A model generated the notes under the pieces. The model was not told the origin of the DNA. It saw only the letters and a program-made list of their open reading frames with translations, and did no database searches. DNA of 43,180 bases, from assembly GCA_022510465.1 (NCBI GenBank), contig JAFLTJ010000012.1, positions 1-43,180 of the forward strand. The letters run 5' to 3'. The stretch's first letter is position 1. Each line of letters starts with the position of its first letter. This stretch comes from Muribaculaceae bacterium. GTDB taxonomy: Bacteria > Bacteroidota > Bacteroidia > Bacteroidales > Muribaculaceae. The translations under genes were made by a program, and so were the position numbers. Below, piece after piece: positions 8,375 to 15,117 of the stretch.

Positions 8375-8414
8375 GAGGATGTCATGCCGGCCATGGAGTA
8401 GGCGTGACATCCTC
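8375..8414 (+). promoter_or_regulatory. Intercistronic stem-loop between rhaA and rhaT
   Basis: GAGGATGTCATGCC (8375-8388) can pair over all 14 positions with GGCGTGACATCCTC (8401-8414), including one G-U pair, around a 12-nt loop. No T-run follows, so it is not a typical terminator. It could stabilise or process the mRNA and so set the ratio of the isomerase to the transporter. Being palindromic, it could also be a protein-binding site. Confidence 0.65.
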
Positions 8415-8429
8415 CATTAAATTATTAGT

Positions 8430-9464
8430 ATGGAACTGATAATAGGACTTTTGATTATAGCTGTCGGCGCTTTCTGTCAGTCGAGTTGCTATGTGCCAAT
8501 CAATAAGATAAAATCTTGGAGCTGGGAAAGTTACTGGCTTGTTCAGGGTGTGTTTGCATGGCTCGTATTGCCACTGCTCGGAGCGTTGCTTGCTGTTCCT
8601 GCCAGACATTCAATCTGCGAGCTTTTCACCAACCAACCCTCGTTCAACATCTGGATGACAATCCTGTTTGGCGTTCTGTGGGGCGTGGGCGGTCTGACAT
8701 TCGGCCTGTCTATGCGCTATCTTGGCGTAGCTCTCGGTCAGTCAATTGCGCTTGGTACATGTGCCGGCCTGGGTACAATTATGGGTCCGGTTTTGCTTAA
8801 TATCTTCTTCCCCGAGACCGACCCGCTCAGTCAGTTGACCTTCTCGGTAATCCTCGGCGTGGTTGTAACGCTGGTTGGTATTGCCATTATCGGCATTGCC
8901 GGATCAATGAAAGCATCGTCGCTCAGCGAGGAGGAGAAACGCGCAGCCGTTAAAGATTTTAATTTCCCCAAGGGGCTTGCGATTGCTCTGCTTGCAGGTT
9001 TTATGAGCGGCTGTTTCAATGTTGGGTTGACTTTTGGCGCTGATATTAACTTCGGAGAATTGACCGACCCGATGTTCCGCACTCTTCCCGCCACGTTCCT
9101 TGTTACGCTTGGCGGTTTTGTCACCAACGCCGTTTACTGCCTGTATCAGAACGGTAAGAACAAAACGTGGGGCGACTATGGTAAAGCTGATGTATTGTTC
9201 AACAATATTGTCTTCTGTTTGCTCGCAGGCGCGCTGTGGTACAGTCAGTTCTTCGGATTATCGCTCGGTAAGGGCTTCCTTACTTCGTCGCCAACGCTGA
9301 CAACACTCTCGTTCTGCATCCTTATGGCGCTCAATGTCGTGTTCTCCAACGTGTGGGGTATCATCCTCAAAGAGTGGAAAGGTTGCTCAAAGCAAACTAT
9401 CGCAGTTCTGATTGTGGGCATCGTGGTACTGATTATTTCAAGTTTCCTCCCTCAGCTTGTGTGA
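8430..9464 (+). CDS. rhaT: L-rhamnose/proton symporter
   Basis: RhaT imports L-rhamnose across the inner membrane with protons. The 344-residue product is strongly hydrophobic with about ten predicted spans. It matches the RhaT family: the LLIIAVGAFCQSSCYVPINK start, GVLWGVGGLTFGLSMRYLG, the SIALGTCAGLGTIMGP segment, GFMSGCFNVGLTFGADI near the middle, and WGIILKEWKGCSKQT toward the end. The central cytoplasmic loop is acidic/basic (SLSEEEKRAAVKDF). It follows rhaA by 75 bp, a gap holding a long hairpin, and precedes rhaD by 38 bp. Confidence 0.95.
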   Translation: MELIIGLLIIAVGAFCQSSCYVPINKIKSWSWESYWLVQGVFAWLVLPLLGALLAVPARHSICELFTNQPSFNIWMTILFGVLWGVGGLTFGLSMRYLGVALGQSIALGTCAGLGTIMGPVLLNIFFPETDPLSQLTFSVILGVVVTLVGIAIIGIAGSMKASSLSEEEKRAAVKDFNFPKGLAIALLAGFMSGCFNVGLTFGADINFGELTDPMFRTLPATFLVTLGGFVTNAVYCLYQNGKNKTWGDYGKADVLFNNIVFCLLAGALWYSQFFGLSLGKGFLTSSPTLTTLSFCILMALNVVFSNVWGIILKEWKGCSKQTIAVLIVGIVVLIISSFLPQLV

Positions 9465-9502
9465 AAATAAATTGAAAATCAATCATAAAAAATAGAGTTC
9501 AA

Positions 9503-10315
9503 ATGTCATCAATACTTGATAAACGCCCGGCACTCGCTGCCGAGGTTGAAAAGGTTGCCGAGGTTGCAGGCTATCTTTGGACTAAAGGATGGGCCGAGCG
9601 CAACGGTGGTAATATAACAGTAAATGTAACCGACCAGGTCGACGACGAGCTTCGCGCATTGCCGGCCATCGCCGGTCCGTTCCCAATCGGCATGACCCTT
9701 CCCAATATCAAGGGGTGCTACTTCTACTGCAAGGGTACAAATCGTCGTATGCGCGACCTCGCACGCTGGCCAATGGATAACGGCTCGGTGATTCGCATCC
9801 TTGACGACTGTGCTTCCTACGAAATCGTTGGCGACAAGCCGGTTATGCCTACAAGCGAGTTGCCGTCACATCTCGCTGTGCACGACAACCTGATAGCCAA
9901 AGGCTCCAACTACAAAGCTTCGGTTCATACCCATCCAATCGAACTCGTTGCCATGAGCCACAATCCAAAATTCCTCGAAAAGGATGTGTTGACCTATCTT
10001 CTTTGGAGCATGATTCCCGAGACAAAGGCATTCTGTCCTCGCGGTCTTGGTATAGTGCCCTATATGCTCCCATCCTCAACCGAGCTGGCCGAGGCCACCA
10101 TTGCAACCCTCAACGACGATTATGACGTAGTAATGTGGGAAAAGCATGGCGTATTTGCCGTGGCGCCCGATGTTATGGAAGCCTTTGACATGATTGACAC
10201 CCTTACAAAGAGTGCCATCATCTATCGCGATTCACGTTCGATGGGATTCGAGCCCGATGGCATGACCCGCGAGCAGATGAAAGAAATCTCCGACGTATTC
10301 CATCTGCCCAAATAA
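9503..10315 (+). CDS. rhaD: L-rhamnulose-1-phosphate aldolase
   Basis: RhaD splits L-rhamnulose 1-phosphate into dihydroxyacetone phosphate and L-lactaldehyde. The 270-residue protein is a class II (zinc) aldolase of the AraD/RhaD family. The zinc ligands are visible as the two histidines of VHTHPIELVAMSH and the histidine of WEKHGVFAVAPD. The RNGGNITVNV phosphate-binding segment is near the N-terminus, and the catalytic Glu is expected in the TSELPSHLAVH segment. It is the last gene of the rha operon and is followed within 25 bp by a strong terminator. Confidence 0.96.
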   Translation: MSSILDKRPALAAEVEKVAEVAGYLWTKGWAERNGGNITVNVTDQVDDELRALPAIAGPFPIGMTLPNIKGCYFYCKGTNRRMRDLARWPMDNGSVIRILDDCASYEIVGDKPVMPTSELPSHLAVHDNLIAKGSNYKASVHTHPIELVAMSHNPKFLEKDVLTYLLWSMIPETKAFCPRGLGIVPYMLPSSTELAEATIATLNDDYDVVMWEKHGVFAVAPDVMEAFDMIDTLTKSAIIYRDSRSMGFEPDGMTREQMKEISDVFHLPK

Positions 10316-10338
10316 ACCCCGACACAACATCTGATACA

Positions 10339-10372
10339 AAAACCGGAATCCCACTTGCAGGATTCCGGTTTT
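10339..10372 (+). terminator. Rho-independent terminator of the rha operon
   Basis: AAAACCGGAATCC (10339-10351) and GGATTCCGGTTTT (10360-10372) form a perfect 13-bp stem with an 8-nt loop, followed by a T/A-rich tail. It sits 23 bp after the rhaD stop. Confidence 0.9.
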
Positions 10373-10437
10373 ATATATTTATACTGCAAAATACTCAGTG
10401 CAATGCGGCCTCGTTCTAATGCTAATCAGCGGTTTTA

Positions 10438-10534
10438 TTAATTGTCAACTGATAAAATTTGCCAATTTTGTTAATTGCCAATTAATAAAATTCAATAATT
10501 TTGTTTGTTGGTAATTGATAAATTATTGACTTTG
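10438..10534. repeat. AT-rich tandem repeat, about three 33-bp units
   Basis: Two adjacent 33-bp units (10438-10470 and 10471-10503) agree at 26 of 33 positions. A more diverged 31-bp third unit follows (10504-10534). Each contains a TTAATTG.CAA..  / ATAAAATT core and ends in TTTG. It lies in the 378-bp gap between rhaD and the lipoprotein gene. I see no open gene there; the rest of the gap holds the two terminators. Confidence 0.6.
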
Positions 10535-10572
10535 TACGTATCCATTTTACGTGATTTTAACTCATACCCCAT

Positions 10573-10616
10573 AAAAAAAAGAGGGTTTTCTTCATTTTTT
10601 TTGAAGAACCCTCTTT
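10573..10616 (-). terminator. Terminator downstream of the small lipoprotein gene
   Basis: Read on the minus strand, AAAGAGGGTTCTTCA (10616-10602) pairs with the later TGAAGAAAACCCTCTTT arm (10594-10578). There is a two-base bulge, and a run of eight T follows at 10580-10573. It lies 78 bp beyond the stop of the lipoprotein gene. The plus-strand reading has only a short T-run. Confidence 0.75.
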
Positions 10617-10693
10617 GTAAATTCCGATTTTACGCTACCATTACGATAGTATAAAAACGTAGCACAAATGAAGTATTGCTGTTTACGACTATT

Positions 10694-11104
10694 TTATTGT
10701 CGAGTGTAAATACGTGATCCAATCATCAAAGTGTTACCAGTCTGTGTGATGTCGTATGTCTCCTTATTATTATCGTCATCATCAACTGTTGTCACTCTAA
10801 GAACACCAGATGATTGTGTTGCTACTGTATATTTGAAAGTGTACATGGAGGATGTTGAAGCTCCGGTAGAGAAAATATTCTCAATTTTCCTATAGCCGGA
10901 ACCATTGCTACTAAAATTCATTGTAATTGTTGTTGTTATTGTTACTCCATTGCTCTGCGTTTCTGTTTCAACTGAAACCCAGGTGCCGACAATGTTACCG
11001 GTTGTTGGGGGTTCGTCTTCGCTGCAGGAAGTTGCAATAAATCCAAAGCACAAGATTAGCAACATAATTCCAACAAAATCACATTTAAAAAATTTTTTTG
11101 TCAT
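10694..11104 (-). CDS. Small lipocalin-like lipoprotein of unknown function
   Basis: This 136-residue protein starts with a lipoprotein signal peptide: basic MTKKFFK, a hydrophobic core and the lipobox FIATSC, so lipidation is expected at Cys27. The mature part begins SEDEPPTTGNIVGTWVSVET and continues with alternating Thr/Ser-rich strands. The NIVGTW opening and beta-only pattern are typical of the short lipocalin-like proteins common in Bacteroidetes; this is a fold-level guess and gives no ligand or function. An internal Met at residue 14 is less likely as start because it would remove the basic n-region. The gene lies directly downstream of the candidate RNA terminator at 11152-11254 on the same strand. 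An AAGGAG sits about 30-40 nt before the ATG, too far to act as a normal Shine-Dalgarno. Confidence 0.75.
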   Translation of the reverse strand: MTKKFFKCDFVGIMLLILCFGFIATSCSEDEPPTTGNIVGTWVSVETETQSNGVTITTTITMNFSSNGSGYRKIENIFSTGASTSSMYTFKYTVATQSSGVLRVTTVDDDDNNKETYDITQTGNTLMIGSRIYTRQ

Positions 11105-11151
11105 AATAATAATGATTTTTTTAAGACAGCGCTTCTCCTTTCTGTCCGGAT

Positions 11152-11458
11152 AAAAAAAGAGCGTGAGAGTCTGTATCAGTTACTCGTTCACGCATCTAAA
11201 GGTCTTCGCATTACCCATTACAGTTGAACGAGTAACGCATAGAAGCCTCACGCTGTATGACCAAAACATTCAAACACACCATTCACCGGAATGTGTATTT
11301 GAAACAAATAATCATACCCAAAGCATTCTACCGTTACTTCATTCTTGACTGTAATTAAAGAATTTGCGAAGTTCTTAGATGCCAAGAACAAAGCGTTGAT
11401 AAACGCTCTATATATAAAACTCTGCTATCCCAATAGCCTGCATAGAGGCTTCAAGATT
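11152..11458 (-). ncRNA. Candidate structured RNA (about 300 nt) or long 5' leader
   Basis: This stretch has no convincing gene but carries dense secondary structure on the minus strand. In transcript order the short perfect hairpins are: 11402-11407 with 11392-11397 (6 bp); 11384-11389 with 11371-11376 (6 bp); 11358-11363 with 11341-11346 (6 bp); 11305-11310 with 11296-11301 (6 bp); and 11289-11296 with 11276-11284 (8 bp, one bulge). The last is a large 3' hairpin with an outer stem 11247-11254/11160-11167 (8 bp) and an inner perfect 12-bp stem 11225-11236/11179-11190. A run of seven T follows. An exact -7 box lies just upstream at 11465-11472. In addition, GAAGCCTC near the 5' end (11452-11445) is complementary to GAGGCTTC (11249-11242) near the 3' hairpin. 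It may be a stand-alone RNA or a leader controlling the lipoprotein gene 48 bp downstream. I cannot assign an Rfam family. Confidence 0.6.
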
Positions 11459-11464
11459 GCACTG

Positions 11465-11472
11465 CAAAAATA
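11465..11472 (-). promoter_or_regulatory. -7 promoter box for the candidate RNA
   Basis: Read on the minus strand the sequence is TATTTTTG followed by CAGTG, an exact TAnnTTTG match. It lies 33 bp after the stop of the 11506-12054 gene, so this is a new transcription start and not read-through. The start point would be near 11458. Confidence 0.65.
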
Positions 11473-11505
11473 ATAAAATATGTTACCGGTTGTTATTAAA
11501 AAATG

Positions 11506-12054
11506 TTAATTAAGTTCGAGTGGTACTGATATGTCATCATCTTCGTCAAAACTATCCCAGCCATCAAGATCCTCAATCATCCCGTCATCTGCCTCATCAG
11601 AATCATATATCGATTCAACATCTGCGTCAGACCTCTGATTGTCATCCCGGTCACATCGCTCCACGACAAAACCAACCCCGAAGATTATAGCCAGTACCGC
11701 GATTGCGATAAATGCCATCTTGACATCATTTCTCTTTTCAGCTTTTTTGTTATCATTATAGCTGGAAATATAACCCTCGTTTGTTGAAAGCTTGCCTTCC
11801 TTCCCAAATTCGATAGCACTATTCAGTCGCTCACATTCATACGTGTTAAAAGCGCCAAACCGAAGAACCCTCTTATTTGTCAAAGTTATCTCAAATTCAC
11901 TGTCAGTGTAGCGATGAAACTTAATACTATCATACGAAACAAAATGGGGTTTACCTCTAAAGAAACCGGGAGATTCAATCATCAAACCAGTGTCTTGAAT
12001 CGTAATTTTTTGTTTTGAATCTCCCGTTATTAGTGTTTCATTAAGTCCATTCAT
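11506..12054 (-). CDS. One-span membrane protein with acidic tail, unknown function
   Basis: I do not recognise the family. The 182-residue product (from the ATG at 12052-12054) has three parts. The N-terminal soluble part (about 1-85) is beta-rich, with KITIQDTGLMIESPGFF and FEITLTNKRVLRFGAFN, reminiscent of small PH-like domains. A single transmembrane helix (MAFIAIAVLAIIFGVGFVVE) follows near 110-130. The cytoplasmic or periplasmic tail is very acidic (DSDEADDGMIEDLD, DSFDEDDDI). A longer reading from a TTG at 12081 would overlap the upstream gene by 17 bp. The ATG leaves a 10-bp gap and has ATAGG in front of it, so I prefer it. It follows the WG-repeat gene and probably shares its transcript. 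Confidence 0.7.
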   Translation of the reverse strand: MNGLNETLITGDSKQKITIQDTGLMIESPGFFRGKPHFVSYDSIKFHRYTDSEFEITLTNKRVLRFGAFNTYECERLNSAIEFGKEGKLSTNEGYISSYNDNKKAEKRNDVKMAFIAIAVLAIIFGVGFVVERCDRDDNQRSDADVESIYDSDEADDGMIEDLDGWDSFDEDDDISVPLELN

Positions 12055-12064
12055 GTTGCCTATC

Positions 12065-13924
12065 TTAAATATTCGTGACAAGTTCAGCCTTTCGTTCCTC
12101 CTTCATTGTCGAAACATTGTTACCAATAATGGCCCCAACACCCCGGCTGTCACCATTGCCATATATCATAACATTGCTGTAGCCGTTGGAATACTCGTCA
12201 TAATTGCTCGACGACTTTACAAGCGTATAATTCTCGGCCTTCATGCGGCGTTCGAGCGCCTGCCTTAATATCAGCCCCGATGGATAGTTAGTGTGCAGCA
12301 CGATATTAAACGAAGCAATTTTTGCATTGGAATTAAAATGCACACCTACCTGACGCTGGCGATTATATCCCCATGCCCGGCCGTAGTAATCATAATATGC
12401 AACCTCAAAATAGTGTTGATAGGTCGGCGCAACAAGGTCGGCCGAGGCTGTCGCCATACCGCTAACCCAAAAGCCTGGTCCGCTTGCAAGTTGTCCCGTT
12501 GAGTCGGTCGGAACTGAAAAATCTCGGCCCGAGCCCGAATAAAAACGAGCATTCTCGCCCGATAGCACATCTTTTACCGATTGGCCTATCCAATAGCTCT
12601 CTTTACCTTTGACATTACCCTTGATTATCGACAATAATTTAGATGCGGCAGCCGTAACATCAATATATGCCGACGAAACACATTCCATTCTGCATATATC
12701 CTCCTCCGACTCATATAAATCAAGGCTCTTTTTAGACCCGACGCCATAAAACCTTGTATCTCCAATTGGTTGACATTTCGCATCCAGCAGCTTATAGGTC
12801 GATGTTGAATAGTCGGGCGCATGCTCGGTTATTATCGGCCCAAATTTTCCACCAGGATATTGAGCATCCAAGCTCCCGGCCCCGGTCAGCTCGTTAAGCA
12901 GCTCCCCGTTCTCATCATAGATGGCCATTTTATTTTTGCCCGATACGGTAACATACTTCTCGATACCATACAAATAGCGACTTTCGCTGTCTCCTGAGTA
13001 ATTTGCATTCTCTTTCATCATCTCCTTGCCGTCAGGGGCAAGCCACGTCTGGGTATATCCATCCGAATTGTAATCGTTGATAATCATTGAGCCGTTCTGG
13101 AGATATGTAATCAACCCACTTTGTCCGGGTAGAACTTCGCCCGTAGTCAGGATGTCAAACCATTTTTGCTCATATCCATCTTCTGTTGCCACCGAGTCAA
13201 TGGCTCCGGCGACACTGGCCCTGCCATGGTCAAACCGGCTCAGCGTTGAGCATTCCCCCTCTTCATACCCAAACTTGCCTTCAACCTTCATTGAGTTACC
13301 CTTCTTGTCAAGTATGAAATACGTCGGTCCCGCTTCCCAGTTCTCAAAATCATAGTTCGCCGCCAAGGCATACCCGTCGTGGAAATCTGAAATCTCCGAA
13401 TATATCGGCTCATAGACAATCTTCCCATTCTTATCCATGACCCCGGCCTTGCCATCCACGGTATTGAAAACCAACATTCCATCCGAAAACTTTGCCGAGC
13501 ATCCCGTTATCTCCTTCCCGTCAACTGGGTCAAGAGTAAACTTCAGCTTACCGTTACTGTTGACAATTCTGATACGCCCCATTGACGGAGTGACCGGAAG
13601 CAACCCTTCATTCAGGATACCAACCGATACTAAGTTCTTCAACGAATCAATCGGCTTGGCTACATCCCTATGCCACTTGTATACAACAAGTCCGCTGTCG
13701 GTCTTCACCGTAAAAATATCAGCTATCGTTACAGTTGGTTCAAACTCCCATTCCTGAGTGCCAACACGCTCGCCTTTCTCATTTACAAAGCTCCACGCTC
13801 CCCCGTCAATAAGCTGTACAGGGATATACGTAACGTTCTCGTTCTTTGACCCACAAGAACTCAGCAAACAACCCATTATAACAACAATGGCAAATACTTG
13901 TCCCAATACCGTTATCTTCTTCAT
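12065..13924 (-). CDS. WG-repeat lipoprotein
   Basis: From the ATG at 13922-13924 the product has 619 residues and starts with a lipoprotein signal (MKKITVLGQVFAIVVIMGC, lipobox LLSSC). The first two thirds contain WG-type repeats, seen as GAWSFVNEKGERV and KAGVMDKNGKIVYEPIYSEI with following Y/F-rich strands, like the KWG/WG repeats of many Bacteroidetes envelope proteins. The last part (about 430-619) is not WG-like and is rich in Ser/Tyr; I cannot name it. A longer reading starting at 13960 is ruled out because a perfect -7 box (13948-13955) lies inside it. No function is known from sequence; a surface or periplasmic binding role is a guess. Confidence 0.8.
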   Translation of the reverse strand: MKKITVLGQVFAIVVIMGCLLSSCGSKNENVTYIPVQLIDGGAWSFVNEKGERVGTQEWEFEPTVTIADIFTVKTDSGLVVYKWHRDVAKPIDSLKNLVSVGILNEGLLPVTPSMGRIRIVNSNGKLKFTLDPVDGKEITGCSAKFSDGMLVFNTVDGKAGVMDKNGKIVYEPIYSEISDFHDGYALAANYDFENWEAGPTYFILDKKGNSMKVEGKFGYEEGECSTLSRFDHGRASVAGAIDSVATEDGYEQKWFDILTTGEVLPGQSGLITYLQNGSMIINDYNSDGYTQTWLAPDGKEMMKENANYSGDSESRYLYGIEKYVTVSGKNKMAIYDENGELLNELTGAGSLDAQYPGGKFGPIITEHAPDYSTSTYKLLDAKCQPIGDTRFYGVGSKKSLDLYESEEDICRMECVSSAYIDVTAAASKLLSIIKGNVKGKESYWIGQSVKDVLSGENARFYSGSGRDFSVPTDSTGQLASGPGFWVSGMATASADLVAPTYQHYFEVAYYDYYGRAWGYNRQRQVGVHFNSNAKIASFNIVLHTNYPSGLILRQALERRMKAENYTLVKSSSNYDEYSNGYSNVMIYGNGDSRGVGAIIGNNVSTMKEERKAELVTNI

Positions 13925-13947
13925 ATAGTCACTATTTTGATTTTTTG

Positions 13948-13955
13948 CAAATATA
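13948..13955 (-). promoter_or_regulatory. -7 promoter box for the WG-repeat gene
   Basis: The minus strand reads TATATTTG then CAAAAAATC, an exact TAnnTTTG match, 23 bp before the chosen ATG. It decides the start: the upstream ATG at 13960 would precede the transcription start. Confidence 0.75.
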
Positions 13956-14065
13956 AGCATTCAACATCAACTTCACAACCCCATAAATTTACTTTATTTT
14001 AATTTTATGCGATAAATTCTACATGCGATAATCGAAAAAGATTTTGATATACCGATTTTTATCCC

Positions 14066-14073
14066 TAACTTTG
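14066..14073 (+). promoter_or_regulatory. -7 promoter box for rpsP
   Basis: TAACTTTG followed by CACCC matches TAnnTTTG and lies 62 bp before the rpsP ATG. This leaves a leader of about 55 nt. Confidence 0.7.
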
Positions 14074-14135
14074 CACCCAATTAACCGAGCCCACGAGTTG
14101 GGTTCACAATACAAACCTTTTTACTAAACTTTTTA

Positions 14136-14675
14136 ATGGCAACAAAAATCAGATTACAACGTCATGGTCGCAAGAACTATGCGTTTTATCCTATTGTTAT
14201 CGCCGATAGCAGGGCACCACGTGATGGTAGATTTATTGAAAGGATAGGTTCTTATAATCCGAACACTAATCCTGCTACAATAACATTGAACTTTGAGCGG
14301 GCTTTGTATTGGGTTAACGTCGGTGCTCAACCAACCGACACCGTTCGCAGCATTCTATCTCGTGAAGGAGTCCTGTTGATGAAGCATCTGCAGGGTGGCG
14401 TTAAGAAAGGCGCTTTTGATGAGGCTGAAGCTCAGCGTCGTTTTGACGCTTGGAAAGCACAGAAAGACAAGGCAACCGAATCTTTCAAGTCTTCCGAAGC
14501 AACAAAGCGTGAACAAGCTGCTAAGCAACGTCTCGAAGACGAGCAGGCCAAGAATAAAGCCAAAGCCGAGCTCGTAGCTCAAAAGAAAGCTGAAGCAGCT
14601 GCCGCAGCTGCCGCCGCCGAGGCTGCCGAAAATGCTACTGAAGAAGCTCCTGCCGAAGAAGCAGCTGCCGAATAA
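14136..14675 (+). CDS. rpsP: 30S ribosomal protein S16 with long low-complexity tail
   Basis: S16 is an early-binding 30S subunit protein. Residues 1-80 are a standard S16: [25 protein letters not shown], then [16 protein letters not shown], with [18 protein letters not shown] after that. The total of 179 residues is about twice the usual 80-90. The extra part (about 95-179) is a charged helix-forming stretch ([24 protein letters not shown]) that ends in Ala/Glu runs ([20 protein letters not shown]). C-terminal extensions of S16 are common in Bacteroidetes. The gene is monocistronic here, with its own promoter and terminator; rimM, trmD and rplS are not adjacent, unlike in many bacteria. Confidence 0.96.
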   Translation: MATKIRLQRHGRKNYAFYPIVIADSRAPRDGRFIERIGSYNPNTNPATITLNFERALYWVNVGAQPTDTVRSILSREGVLLMKHLQGGVKKGAFDEAEAQRRFDAWKAQKDKATESFKSSEATKREQAAKQRLEDEQAKNKAKAELVAQKKAEAAAAAAAAEAAENATEEAPAEEAAAE

Positions 14676-14702
14676 TTCTTACAGTAGATTACTGACAGTT
14701 AA

Positions 14703-14743
14703 AATGCCGAGTGTACAGAAATGTACCCCCGGCATTATTTTTT
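14703..14743 (+). terminator. Terminator of rpsP
   Basis: AATGCCG (14703-14709) pairs with CGGCATT (14730-14736) with an inner GTAC/GTAC helix, followed by ATTTTTTT. It sits 28 bp after the rpsP stop. Confidence 0.85.
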
Positions 14744-14773
14744 ATCTCCACTCTCTCTTAATACCACATCTAC

Positions 14774-14806
14774 AAAAATTAAGGCCGCTGCAAGCGCAAC
14801 GACCTT
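14774..14806 (-). terminator. Terminator of the ferredoxin gene
   Basis: On the minus strand AAGGTCGTTGC pairs with GCAGCGGCCTT over 11 positions (two or three G-U) around a 4-nt loop, followed by AATTTTTG. It sits 24 bp beyond the ferredoxin stop and faces the rpsP terminator. Confidence 0.85.
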
Positions 14807-14830
14807 AAAAATCTTTTACGATTTATGTGA

Positions 14831-15001
14831 TTATTCTCCCGGAACAATTGCCTCGCTCGGGCAAACCTCTGCACATGAACCACACTCAATGCAAGTATCA
14901 GGGTCGATGTGATAGATGTCACCCTCAGAGATAGCTTCTACCGGGCAAGTGGGAAGACAAGTGCCACAAGCTACACATGAATCAGTAATAACGTAAGCCA
15001 T
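14831..15001 (-). CDS. 2[4Fe-4S] ferredoxin, 56 residues
   Basis: This short gene encodes MAYVITDSCVACGTCLPTCP and continues to a TAA at 14831-14833. It has two clostridial-type cluster motifs. One is C9-x2-C12-x2-C15-x3-C19-P and the other C37-x2-C40-x2-C43-x3-C47-P, so it binds two [4Fe-4S] clusters. It is a low-potential electron carrier for anaerobic metabolism, for example with pyruvate:ferredoxin oxidoreductase or Rnf; its partner is not encoded here. The length is the classical one for this family. The ATG at 14999-15001 is preceded by a perfect -7 box and followed by its own terminator, so it is a single-gene unit. Confidence 0.96.
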   Translation of the reverse strand: MAYVITDSCVACGTCLPTCPVEAISEGDIYHIDPDTCIECGSCAEVCPSEAIVPGE

Positions 15002-15046
15002 AGTTAATTAAATTATACGATTGAACAAATATTTGTTTTGGTATTG

Positions 15047-15054
15047 CAAAGATA
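15047..15054 (-). promoter_or_regulatory. -7 promoter box for the ferredoxin gene
   Basis: The minus strand reads TATCTTTG then CAATACC, an exact TAnnTTTG match 45 bp before the ferredoxin ATG. Confidence 0.75.
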
Positions 15055-15117
15055 CTGCTTTATAGTGATTTTCAGCAACTTTTTAATGAAATTTTTAAAA
15101 GGTCAGGAGCATCTAAT

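Noticed and set aside
11163..11348. Plus-strand open frame of 61 codons inside the candidate RNA
   Set aside because: It overlaps the terminal hairpin and the hairpin series, has no family match I know and no promoter on that strand.
12055..12081. TTG-initiated extension of the 11506-12054 gene
   Set aside because: It would overlap the upstream WG-repeat gene by 17 bp and lacks a better ribosome site than the ATG at 12054.
13925..13960. Upstream ATG for the WG-repeat gene
   Set aside because: A perfect -7 box lies inside this segment, and the signal peptide begins at the later ATG.
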